The notes below the pieces were generated by a model. That model was not told where the DNA came from, did not search any database, and saw only the letters and a list, made by a program, of their open reading frames with translations. The position numbers and the translations under genes are program-made. From NCBI GenBank assembly GCA_934691625.1, contig CAKUTA010000002.1:1-64000 (forward strand): a stretch of 64,000 nt of DNA, in the 5' to 3' direction. The DNA comes from an uncultured Bacteroidales bacterium (GTDB lineage: Bacteria > Bacteroidota > Bacteroidia > Bacteroidales > UBA932). The first letter of the stretch is position 1; every line of letters starts with the position of its first letter. This document shows positions 1-8,246 of this stretch, piece after piece.

Positions 1-144
1 CATGAGCCACACCGCTGATTCAAAGCGATTACCAACAACTTTTTTTAACCACTCCTCTTGGAAAATTCATAAGAATATTTACAAAATTTCTTGCAATTCA
101 TAGGTTTAATGGGTATCTTGCCTGGAACTGATACAACCATTATT

Positions 145-1227
145 ATGACACACAAGCATTTAGCCATTATTGCAGCCGGGATGGCAGCGGTGGCATTGAC
201 ATTGGCACAGAAAGCAGACGCCTGCACAGGAATCACATTGAAATCGGCGGACGGGAGCGTCGTGATGGCACGGACCATCGAATGGGCACTGAATGACAAC
301 CACAACCGCTATGTGGTCGTGCCGCGCGGCCAGGAGTGGAGATCAATGACTCCTGACGGAAGTGCAGGGCGTTCATTCAAAGGAATATACGGATATGTCG
401 GGCTCGCTGTGGAGCAGGCGGAGTTCATCGTGGAAGGGCTGAACGAGAAAGGTCTGTCAGCAGGCCTGTTCTACTTCCCAGGATATGGTCAATATGAGGA
501 ATTCGATGCATGCAACAAGGATAGCAACATCGCTGACCTTCAGCTTGTTTCATACATACTGGGGCATTGCGCCACGGTGGACGACGTGATCAGGGAGATG
601 AAGCAGCTGCATGTGCATAACATTGATCCGAGAGCATCGACGGCACATTGGCGTTTCGGCGAGCCGGGAGGCAGGCAAGTCGTTCTGGAAATCATTGACA
701 GACAATGCATATTCTATGAAAATACTCTTGGAGTGCTGACAAATTCCCCGTCATTTAACTGGCAGATGACAAACCTGAACAATTACGTGAATCTCCAGTC
801 CGGCGCGGTGAGCAACAGCAATATAGGCGCCCTTGACCTGCATTCTTTCGGAGGAGGGAGCGGCATGCTAGGCCTGCCAGGCGATTTCACCCCGCCATCA
901 CGCTTCGTCCGCGCGGCATTCTTTCAGGCTACCGCCCCGGTTCTGGACAATGCTGAAGAAACTGTGGCCCAGGCATTCCATATACTGAACAATTTTGACC
1001 TGCCGATAGGGATGCAGACCAGCCCGGGATCCGTTCCTGCCGACATTCCAAGCGCGACCCAATGGACCAGCGCCACCGACCTGTTAGGTCTGAAGATATA
1101 TTTCAGGACAATGTACGACAGCACGGTCAGACGCATTGACCTTAAACGCATAAATTTCGCCAGTGCGAAACTCGTTGACGAGCCGATGGACCGTTCGCGC
1201 CGCCAGCCGGTAAAGAGTCTGTTTTAA
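145..1227 (+). CDS. secreted linear amide C-N hydrolase (choloylglycine hydrolase family)
   Basis: Predicted 360-residue Ntn hydrolase cleaving a linear amide bond, as in bile salt hydrolases and penicillin V acylases. A signal peptide (residues 1-26, ending in an AxA-like KADA) precedes Cys27, so cleavage would expose the N-terminal nucleophile. Counting from that Cys as Cys2 of the family, Arg43 matches Arg18, Asn200 (in LTNSPSF) matches Asn175 and Arg253 (in SRFVRA) matches Arg228. Glu46 replaces Asp21, and a Phe (GLFY, residue 109) sits where bile salt hydrolases usually have Asn82 and penicillin V acylases Tyr, so the substrate may not be bile salts. I chose the ATG at 145 because it begins a clean signal peptide; an upstream in-frame ATG at 91 would add 18 residues and spoil it. 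It stands alone, 234 bp before the SusC gene. Family call firm, substrate unknown. Confidence 0.9.
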   Translation: MTHKHLAIIAAGMAAVALTLAQKADACTGITLKSADGSVVMARTIEWALNDNHNRYVVVPRGQEWRSMTPDGSAGRSFKGIYGYVGLAVEQAEFIVEGLNEKGLSAGLFYFPGYGQYEEFDACNKDSNIADLQLVSYILGHCATVDDVIREMKQLHVHNIDPRASTAHWRFGEPGGRQVVLEIIDRQCIFYENTLGVLTNSPSFNWQMTNLNNYVNLQSGAVSNSNIGALDLHSFGGGSGMLGLPGDFTPPSRFVRAAFFQATAPVLDNAEETVAQAFHILNNFDLPIGMQTSPGSVPADIPSATQWTSATDLLGLKIYFRTMYDSTVRRIDLKRINFASAKLVDEPMDRSRRQPVKSLF

Positions 1228-1295
1228 TTTTTCGGAGCTATGCATTTCAGGCTCGCAAGCCATAGTGCCGTTTTCTCTAATTCATTGGTTTGCAA

Positions 1296-1370
1296 CTATT
1301 TATCGTTTTTCAAAATAGCATATATGGCGATTTTGAAAAACAGCAATGCGTTGATATATAATTAATCAAC
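1296..1370 (+). repeat. dispersed 69-bp palindromic repeat, copy 1
   Basis: Begins CTATTTA and contains a 12-bp inverted repeat (GTTTTTCAAAAT at 1305-1316 with ATTTTGAAAAAC at 1330-1341), followed by GTTGATA and a second small palindrome ending ATCAAC. It aligns without gaps over most of its length to the reverse complement of 57861-57930. It lies about 70 bp after the amidase stop codon and could act as a terminator or a REP-like element. Confidence 0.75.
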
Positions 1371-1446
1371 AGAATTTCACTATTTTGGTTTGCGCCCTTT
1401 ATCCTATCAGGTGCAGACATAAAGCACATAAGTCCGATTTTTTCAT

Positions 1447-1454
1447 TACCTTTG
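1447..1454 (+). promoter_or_regulatory. possible -7 element before susC-like gene
   Basis: TACCTTTG matches the Bacteroidetes -7 consensus TAnnTTTG. No good TTG is present 19 nt upstream. If used, transcription would start at about 1460, only a base or two before the SusC ATG at 1462, giving a nearly leaderless mRNA. Confidence 0.35.
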
Positions 1455-1461
1455 GTGGCGT

Positions 1462-4400
1462 ATGAAATGGACAAGACAAATAGTAGCAGGTCAGAAAGTT
1501 CTGGCCCTCATAGGATTAGCTATTTCTTTCGCAGGCAGCGCCAATGCAGCGGGAAACAGCCAGAAAAGTCCCGCACATGGAGTTAAAACGATATTCAACG
1601 GCGCTTCATCATTCCAAACCACGAATAAGCAGCAAGACATAGTCAAAGGAAGGATCACCACCGCTGACGGAGAGCCGCTGGCTGGAGCCGGTGTCATGAT
1701 AAAAGGCACTGGCAATGGAACCACGGCGGACATTGACGGGTACTGGCAGATTCAGGCACCTGGCAAAGGCGAGTCGTATATCCTTGTGTTCCAGTATATA
1801 GGGATGCAAACCAAGGAAGTGGAGGTAAGCACGCAGAGGACATTGAACATCCGTCTGGAGCAGGACAACGAGCTGGACGGTTCCGTAATCATCGGGGCAT
1901 ACGGGACAAAGCAGAGCCGCGAAGACATGATAGGAAGCGCATTCCAGGTAAACGCGGACCAGCTGAAGGACAAGCCGAAGACACGCATTGACAATCTCCT
2001 CGGCGGTCTCGTGCCTGGCATGAGCATTGAACCGAACACAGACGCAGCAGGAACGACAAGGAGCAGATACGAAACCCGCATAAGGGGTGAGGCTTCCCTT
2101 TCCGCATCGAACGAGCCGCTCTGGGTCATAGACGGGGTGCCGATGTACACGGGAGGAAGGACGAACCAGATGGCGGGGACATCTTACACCGTATCACCGC
2201 TTTCGTACATCAATCCTGATGATATAGAGTCGATTACAGTCCTGAAGGATGCCGACCAGGTTACAATCTATGGTGCTGACGGCTCCAACGGAGTCATACT
2301 TGTGACCACGAAATCCGGGATGAAGAACAAGCCGCTTGCGGTAAGTGCCAGGGTTAACTTCGGCGTTGCCACTATCGACAAGAGCACCGAATTCAGGATG
2401 ATGAGCCAGGAGCAGTACCTGACAGTAGCCAAGGAGGCATGGACCAATGCCGGAAACAGTCTGAAGTCGTTCCCGTATCAAGACAATGACTATAATTCCT
2501 ATTCCACCACGGACACGGACTGGTCGAAGGAATACTTCGGCATAGGCACAAACATATATGCAGACGTATCGCTCACCAGCGGCACTGACAAGGTATCCAA
2601 CTATGCCACAGGCTCCTATTACCGCACCGCAAACACAGTGAAGGGAGACAGCCTGCAACGCTTTTCATTCAGGACCAGGAACACTTATGATTTCACGCAG
2701 TGGCTTAAAGTCAATGCACAGCTTTCCGCTTCCTATAATGACAATGACCTGTTCCCGCTGTACCGTGGCTATCTGGAGACACTCCCGATTCTGGAGCCGT
2801 ATCTCAGCGACGGATCGTTCAGGCTCTATAACAAGGTGTGGGACAGCGAAAAAGGCTGGACAATGCAGAAGTTCACAAGAAATGAGGTTCCAGACAGGGA
2901 GGCGAATACGAACAGGCAGCGTTCAGTGATGACATCCGCCAACTTCTCCGCGGAGGCCAAGATCATTGATGGACTTAAATTCACCTCGCAGTTCGCCATT
3001 GACTATACCCACAGTCATGAGGATATCTACTATTCCCGCCTGACACTGGACGGGATGGACTCCGCAGGGAACCCTAAGGGAAGCTCCAGACGTGCAGATG
3101 CATCATATATGAACTGGACCAATGTCGAGAGGCTGAACTTCGACAGGAAGTTCGCCGGAAAGCACAGCGTAAGTGCATACGCCGGCATAGAGCTGAGGCA
3201 GGTGAAGTACCAGACCCTGTACGCCACCGGAAGCGGGTTCATGAACGACAGCATCCAGGAAGTGGGATATGCTGACGAGTCTTCACGCAAAGGCTACAGC
3301 TCCACGAATACAGAAAGGAAGATGTCCTTCCTTGGACGTGCTGTATATTCCTACGATTCAAGATATTACGCATCATTCAACATCCGCCGGGACGGAAATT
3401 CCGATTTCGGGGAGTACTCCAGATGGTCAAACTTCTGGTCTGCCGGGCTGTCATGGAACATCCATAAGGAGGACTTCTTCCGCAGCGAACTCATCAAGAT
3501 GCTGAAGATAAAGACTTCATTCGGCTATACCGGAAATTCGCGCGTGGACACTTCAGGCGCTGACGGGACATACGTATATGGCAGCAGCTATGCCTATGCC
3601 GGAAGCACAGGGGCCATTATAGGTTCCGTACCGAACCCCGGACTTTCATGGGAAAAGACAAGGATGATCAATGCGGGAGTAAGGATTGAGCTGCGGAAGA
3701 TGCTGGACATTGAGATTGAATATTATAACAATGTAACCAGCGACATGCTGAGCAAGATTTACGTTTCACGCGTATTGTCCTCCGACAGAATATCCTCCAA
3801 CATAGGAAAGATGCGCAATACGGGCGTGGAGATGAGCCTTTCCAGCACCAATTTCGCAAGAAAGGACTTCACATGGACCACCAGCTTCAACATTGCCCAT
3901 AACTCCAACAAAATTCTGGAGCTGTACAACGGCATCCCGACAAGTTTCGGTTCATACGCATGGATGGAGGGCTATGACTCGCAGACATGGAACTTGGTGC
4001 GCTGGGCCGGTGTCGATCCTACAGACGGTTCCCCGATGTGGTATGACAAGAACGGCAACATAACACGCTCCTACAGCACCGCCAACAGGGTCCCGTACAA
4101 GTCCAGGACTCCACTCCTGAGCGGAGGACTCGTGAACAGCTTCAGTCTGAAGAACTGGACATTGTCATTCCAGATCAACTATCTGATAGGAGGTTATGCG
4201 CTCCCGACATACGCATCAATATATTTCAAGGACGGATATGACATCATAGGGGGGAACCAGGCGGTGGAAGTCTATAAATACCGGTGGACGACCCCCGGAG
4301 TGCCTTCAAAGTTCCCGAAGGTGTCGCAGGAGTCATCTAAGTCGGCGATGAACTCTACGAGATTCCTCTATAACAGGACGAATTTCGACCTGACCAATGT

Positions 4401-4593
4401 AGCCGTGACGTACAATCTTCCGGAGAAGGTCCTCGCCAGGACAAGGCTGAAGACTGCTTCCGCAACACTTGTCATCGACAATCTCTATCTGCTCACACCA
4501 GATCAGAAAAAGGGACTTAACTCCTATAAGACAATGATGTACGGCTATCCGAGAACAAGGACATTGACACTCGGGCTCAATGTCGGATTCTAG
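1462..4593 (+). CDS. SusC/RagA-family TonB-dependent outer-membrane transporter
   Basis: 1043-residue TonB-dependent transporter expected to form a 22-strand barrel in the outer membrane and import an oligomeric ligand captured by its SusD partner. Visible parts in order: signal peptide (about 1-29, ending SANA), an unusually long linker, carboxypeptidase-regulatory-like domain (about 60-130), a plug with the SusC signatures (plug start near residue 142, RIRGEASL, WVIDGVP, IESITVLKD), then the barrel, ending in the usual aromatic-terminated strand (LGLNVGF). The normal A-x-x-IYGxRAxNG signature is altered to ADQVTIYGADGSNG. No N-terminal STN domain, so no direct anti-sigma contact is predicted. 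The SusD gene follows 28 bp later, then two lipoproteins and a phosphoesterase, all on the same strand: one operon. Ligand cannot be read from sequence. Confidence 0.95.
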   Translation: MKWTRQIVAGQKVLALIGLAISFAGSANAAGNSQKSPAHGVKTIFNGASSFQTTNKQQDIVKGRITTADGEPLAGAGVMIKGTGNGTTADIDGYWQIQAPGKGESYILVFQYIGMQTKEVEVSTQRTLNIRLEQDNELDGSVIIGAYGTKQSREDMIGSAFQVNADQLKDKPKTRIDNLLGGLVPGMSIEPNTDAAGTTRSRYETRIRGEASLSASNEPLWVIDGVPMYTGGRTNQMAGTSYTVSPLSYINPDDIESITVLKDADQVTIYGADGSNGVILVTTKSGMKNKPLAVSARVNFGVATIDKSTEFRMMSQEQYLTVAKEAWTNAGNSLKSFPYQDNDYNSYSTTDTDWSKEYFGIGTNIYADVSLTSGTDKVSNYATGSYYRTANTVKGDSLQRFSFRTRNTYDFTQWLKVNAQLSASYNDNDLFPLYRGYLETLPILEPYLSDGSFRLYNKVWDSEKGWTMQKFTRNEVPDREANTNRQRSVMTSANFSAEAKIIDGLKFTSQFAIDYTHSHEDIYYSRLTLDGMDSAGNPKGSSRRADASYMNWTNVERLNFDRKFAGKHSVSAYAGIELRQVKYQTLYATGSGFMNDSIQEVGYADESSRKGYSSTNTERKMSFLGRAVYSYDSRYYASFNIRRDGNSDFGEYSRWSNFWSAGLSWNIHKEDFFRSELIKMLKIKTSFGYTGNSRVDTSGADGTYVYGSSYAYAGSTGAIIGSVPNPGLSWEKTRMINAGVRIELRKMLDIEIEYYNNVTSDMLSKIYVSRVLSSDRISSNIGKMRNTGVEMSLSSTNFARKDFTWTTSFNIAHNSNKILELYNGIPTSFGSYAWMEGYDSQTWNLVRWAGVDPTDGSPMWYDKNGNITRSYSTANRVPYKSRTPLLSGGLVNSFSLKNWTLSFQINYLIGGYALPTYASIYFKDGYDIIGGNQAVEVYKYRWTTPGVPSKFPKVSQESSKSAMNSTRFLYNRTNFDLTNVAVTYNLPEKVLARTRLKTASATLVIDNLYLLTPDQKKGLNSYKTMMYGYPRTRTLTLGLNVGF

Positions 4594-4621
4594 CGGACGA
4601 CCAAATCTTAAATCCCAGAAG

Positions 4622-6079
4622 ATGAAAAGTTATAAGAATATATTAATCGCATTGACCTTGCTGCCACTGCTGGCGTCCTGCAATTTCCTGGAGGTGGAAA
4701 ATACGGGGAAGACTTCCATCAAGGCGTTCTTCTCGGACATATACGCTATGGATGCAGCAGTATCAGGCACTTATGGTCTGACATACAAGTTCTACGACAG
4801 CTACATGGTTCTGTACCCTGAAGTGGCAGGAGATCTCATCCGCCTCCAGTCAGGAACTTCAGACTGGAGACAGCAGTTCGACTTCATATCGGATGAGACA
4901 GAGGAGACGACCGCCGTTGGCTATATCTGGAAGAACGGATACGAAATCATTGCCAATGCCAATGAAATCATCCAGTATGGCCCTTCTGTAGCGGAGCGGT
5001 TTCCGCAGCAAAGCGCGAAGGTCAGTGACTATATAGCCCAGGCATATTTCCTCAGGGCATTGATACATCTGGACTTATGTCTCGTATATGGGCAGACCTA
5101 CACATTCACCGATGATGCGTCACATCTGGGGACTGCTGTCATGACATCAATCCCGGACATCAAGGGCAAGATAGCGAGAAGTTCGGCGGCTACCACATAC
5201 AGGCAGGTATTGCAGGATCTTGAGACTGCCCTGTCAATGTTTTCCTCAAGCTACGGCGGGAGCTGCTTCTACGCATCTCCTGCAGCATGCAAGGCATTGA
5301 TGGCCAGAGTATATCTCTATATGGGGAATTATGGTGAAGCCATACGGAAATCTTCAGATGTAATCTCGGATTACGGGCTTTCCCTGACACCGCGCCAGGG
5401 CTATGTGGCAATGTTCTGCAGCCGCAAGGAAGGTTCTGAGGCTATTTTCCGCCTGAACGGTCTTTCATCAGGAACAAATCTAAGGTCTATGTTTGACTAC
5501 ACCAGCCAAAAGATGTATCCATCCAACAAGCTGACAGAACTTTTTGCACGCGAGAATGCGAGCTGGCCAGGCTCCGACATCCGCTCGGAGCTGCTTTCCT
5601 ATACAACTCCTGATGGAACATACTATTCTGGTGTATGTATGAAATTCATTGATACGGAAGACATTGCGGAGACAGAAAAGCGCTACGACCCGTTTGTCCT
5701 GAGGCTGTCGGAGATGTACCTTATCCGCGCAGAGGCGGCATGCAGAAGCGGAGAGCCTTCCGTGGCAGCCGCGGACATTGCCTCGCTTGAGGCCCGCGCA
5801 AGAGGCGTGGAGCCATCAGACATCGACATCATCTACTCCAATGCGGATGAGCTGGACGGGCTGATTCAGAATGAGCGGATGAAGGAGCTGTTCCTGGAGG
5901 GGCACAGGCTCTTCGACATCACCAGGAGGCATGAGACATTGACCAGGGATGCCGCCTGCGGCTCCTCAGTGCAGTCAATGCCGTTCCCTGACGACAGGTT
6001 CATCCTGCCGATTCCTCTTGTAGAGCTGGATGCGAACAAAGACATGCAGCCTAACCCGATAAACAGCACAAAGAGATGA
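4622..6079 (+). CDS. SusD/RagB-family surface lipoprotein
   Basis: 485-residue outer-membrane lipoprotein that would cap the adjacent SusC barrel and bind its ligand at the cell surface. A short signal peptide ends in the lipobox LLASC, with the lipidated Cys followed by N. The N-terminal SusD-like domain has the FLEVENTGK start and Y/W-rich TPR-like helices (YFLRALIHLDL), and the C-terminal RagB/SusD part has RLSEMYLIRAEA and the typical late segment NERMKELFLEGHRLFDITR. The start is the ATG at 4622, which begins the signal peptide; the frame is open further upstream to 4580 inside the susC end but that would put 14 polar residues before the signal. Its stop overlaps the next ATG (ATGA at 6076-6079), supporting translational coupling. 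Shorter than many SusDs. Confidence 0.95.
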   Translation: MKSYKNILIALTLLPLLASCNFLEVENTGKTSIKAFFSDIYAMDAAVSGTYGLTYKFYDSYMVLYPEVAGDLIRLQSGTSDWRQQFDFISDETEETTAVGYIWKNGYEIIANANEIIQYGPSVAERFPQQSAKVSDYIAQAYFLRALIHLDLCLVYGQTYTFTDDASHLGTAVMTSIPDIKGKIARSSAATTYRQVLQDLETALSMFSSSYGGSCFYASPAACKALMARVYLYMGNYGEAIRKSSDVISDYGLSLTPRQGYVAMFCSRKEGSEAIFRLNGLSSGTNLRSMFDYTSQKMYPSNKLTELFARENASWPGSDIRSELLSYTTPDGTYYSGVCMKFIDTEDIAETEKRYDPFVLRLSEMYLIRAEAACRSGEPSVAAADIASLEARARGVEPSDIDIIYSNADELDGLIQNERMKELFLEGHRLFDITRRHETLTRDAACGSSVQSMPFPDDRFILPIPLVELDANKDMQPNPINSTKR

Positions 6080-6627
6080 GAAATATTATGATACACATGG
6101 GGCATCGTTCCGGAATACACTTCTTAAGGTCAGCCGCCGCCAGCATCGCGTCTGCGGTATTGCTTCTGATGTCCTGTAACAGGATAGAGACTTTCAGTGA
6201 TTCCTTTGTGGCTTTCGACCAGGCGAAGTCCTCGACTGTCAGCATCGATGCGGAGGGCGAGTTCACAGGGTCATATACAGTACGCTATACCGGGCCTAAG
6301 CCGTCTTCGCCGATAACCATCACGTTCTCCGTGACCTGTGGCGACGGGCTGGCAGAAGGAGTGGACTACAGGGTGGCGACATCAGGAGGGAAGATAACGT
6401 TCCTTCCGGGCGTCTATGACCAGGTCATAAGGATAGACTGGCTTCCGCATGACATTGACACTGAAAAGGATAACACAGTAACCATCAGTCTGCTGTCTGC
6501 AGATGGAGTATCGCTTGGCTACCCCGGGCCGGATAATCTGATGAAGGACATGGTCATACGGAAGTACACCACCGTGGAGCGCAACCAGATAAGACTCAGA
6601 CAGTTATGTGATTTTCCACTCCACTGA
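6076..6627 (+). CDS. lipoprotein, Calx-beta/DUF4843-like, SusE-position protein
   Basis: 183-residue exported protein with a long signal sequence ending in a lipobox (LLLMSC, Cys about residue 34). The mature part is beta-rich and contains the pattern of Calx-beta-like immunoglobulin folds: a strand run with SITITFSVTCGDG, the EGVDYRV element, a GGKITFLPGVYDQ stretch and a closing IDWLPHDI-TVTISL pair. Proteins like this, often annotated DUF4843, lie directly after SusD in many Bacteroidales loci and are presumed to be surface binding proteins. It begins within the SusD stop (ATGA overlap), so it is almost certainly co-expressed with it. A second in-frame ATG (residue 5) is also possible. The C-terminus after the domain is short. 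Binding role is inferred from position. Confidence 0.75.
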   Translation: MRNIMIHMGHRSGIHFLRSAAASIASAVLLLMSCNRIETFSDSFVAFDQAKSSTVSIDAEGEFTGSYTVRYTGPKPSSPITITFSVTCGDGLAEGVDYRVATSGGKITFLPGVYDQVIRIDWLPHDIDTEKDNTVTISLLSADGVSLGYPGPDNLMKDMVIRKYTTVERNQIRLRQLCDFPLH

Positions 6628-6689
6628 TCTTGGAGTAGAAAAAGCGGTAAAATATTCATTGATAATTACTTACATTACACAAAAGCAAT

Positions 6690-8228
6690 ATGGTAAAACG
6701 GACTTTATTGGCGGTATTTGCGAGTGCAGCACTCCTTGCCGCATGCGACAAGAACAAAGAGGAAGAGGTGATTCCTGTATCTTTCTCATCATTCGGTTTC
6801 TACGCCCAGGACAATGCGGATGTTCTGAAGGCTGACTACATCGAGGAGAACATAGTGTCAGACAACCTGACATTCACATTGCCTTACGGAACAGACCCGG
6901 ATGCGCTGAAATCCCTCGTTCCGTCATTCTCAGCCACGGAAGGGGCTTCTGTCAATGTGGCGGACGAAAGCGGCGCTCCAGACGGGGCGGATGTCATAAG
7001 CGGACAGACCGCCATAGATTTCTCTTCCGATGTCCGCCTGGTGGTTTTCCTGAAGAACAATTACAAGGCATATACTGTTTCAGTAAAGATCGCCGAGCCA
7101 GCAAAATGGGCAAAGGTGGCGGAGACTTCCATGAACATGAAAAGCGACCCTGTTCTGGCAATCAGTCCGGCAGATGGGGTTCCGTATATTGCAGGTTCCA
7201 TCATCAATGAAGAAACTTCTTCTGCAGAACCACATCTGCTCAAGATGGAAGGGTCTGAATTGAAAGACGTGGCAGGAGCGCTTATTTCCGGCAAGTCAGA
7301 CGGTATTGCGCTGAATTTCAATGCAGAAGGAGTTCCTTACATAGCTTTTGCCGACGGAACAGCAGGAAACAAGATATCTGTAATGAAAGTTGCAGGTACA
7401 AAAGGAGAATATGTGGGAGAAGCTGGACAGATGTTTGCAACCTCTGCCACATTCACTTCCGTAACAGCGGTTTTTCCTGTTTCAGAAACCGACGTATGGT
7501 GTGCCCATTTCAACAACACCAATAAGGTAGCCGTTGCAAGAAGGGCGCTGAATCTGGCCCATTTCGATGGTTCAGCCTGGAATAACGGAACTGCAATCAA
7601 CGGAAGGGATGCCACAGCATATGCAAATGGAGTATTCGGAAAGACAATAAACGGTGTGAATTATCTATATGTCTATGGCACCAAGACCTCAGCTGTCCCA
7701 AATCATATTTCGCTATATAGATTAGATAACGGCTCTTGGTCCACCATTTTCGAGAATCTGGAGCTTACAACTATTGACGGCCAGCCGGTTACTGGCTCTG
7801 GAGCATTTTTCTCAGATTTCGACATTGCATCTGATGGTTCCGCATATATGCTTTTCAGCGCCACATTCGATAACGATGACAGCTACAAATATGGAGTCAT
7901 AAAATACGACCCTGTGACAAAGAAGCAGACTCTCATCGGTGGGGCAATGTCTGACATAAATATTACGGACAAATACACAATGGGTTCCTTGGCTCTCGAC
8001 AGCAATGATGTACCATATGTTGCAATGGCTTATCTGGACGGCAATGTGAAGAAGACGGGTGTAAGGCATATAGACGCAAAAAGCAAGACTTGGTCCGAAA
8101 TCACGCCTTTGGCATCTCCAGCTTACTATGCCACAATCCGTTTCGATGAAAACGGAAAGGGATATATAGCTGTAAAAGAAGCTGCGGATGATTCATCTAA
8201 GTATATTCTCTTTTCTACAGCAGAATAG
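6690..8228 (+). CDS. surface lipoprotein with N-terminal beta domain and probable beta-propeller
   Basis: 512-residue lipoprotein; signal peptide with lipobox LLAAC (Cys19). Residues about 25-130 resemble the immunoglobulin-like domain common at the N-terminus of Bacteroidales surface proteins (pattern: TFTLPYGTDPDALKSLVPSF, a value-of-zero type 'VNVADESG' strand, then 'AYTVSVKI'). The rest is composed of repeating beta blades with motifs such as GVPYIAGS, GVPYIAFADG, NGVNYLYVYG, DVPYVAMAYLDG and KGYIAVKE, consistent with a six- or seven-bladed propeller. No catalytic motif is recognisable. It sits 62 bp after the Calx-like lipoprotein and 18 bp before the phosphoesterase, so it belongs to the SusCD operon and probably helps bind the ligand at the surface. 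Exact fold is inferred from repeats only. Confidence 0.7.
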   Translation: MVKRTLLAVFASAALLAACDKNKEEEVIPVSFSSFGFYAQDNADVLKADYIEENIVSDNLTFTLPYGTDPDALKSLVPSFSATEGASVNVADESGAPDGADVISGQTAIDFSSDVRLVVFLKNNYKAYTVSVKIAEPAKWAKVAETSMNMKSDPVLAISPADGVPYIAGSIINEETSSAEPHLLKMEGSELKDVAGALISGKSDGIALNFNAEGVPYIAFADGTAGNKISVMKVAGTKGEYVGEAGQMFATSATFTSVTAVFPVSETDVWCAHFNNTNKVAVARRALNLAHFDGSAWNNGTAINGRDATAYANGVFGKTINGVNYLYVYGTKTSAVPNHISLYRLDNGSWSTIFENLELTTIDGQPVTGSGAFFSDFDIASDGSAYMLFSATFDNDDSYKYGVIKYDPVTKKQTLIGGAMSDINITDKYTMGSLALDSNDVPYVAMAYLDGNVKKTGVRHIDAKSKTWSEITPLASPAYYATIRFDENGKGYIAVKEAADDSSKYILFSTAE

Positions 8229-8246
8229 CACCAGAAGAATAGGGCA

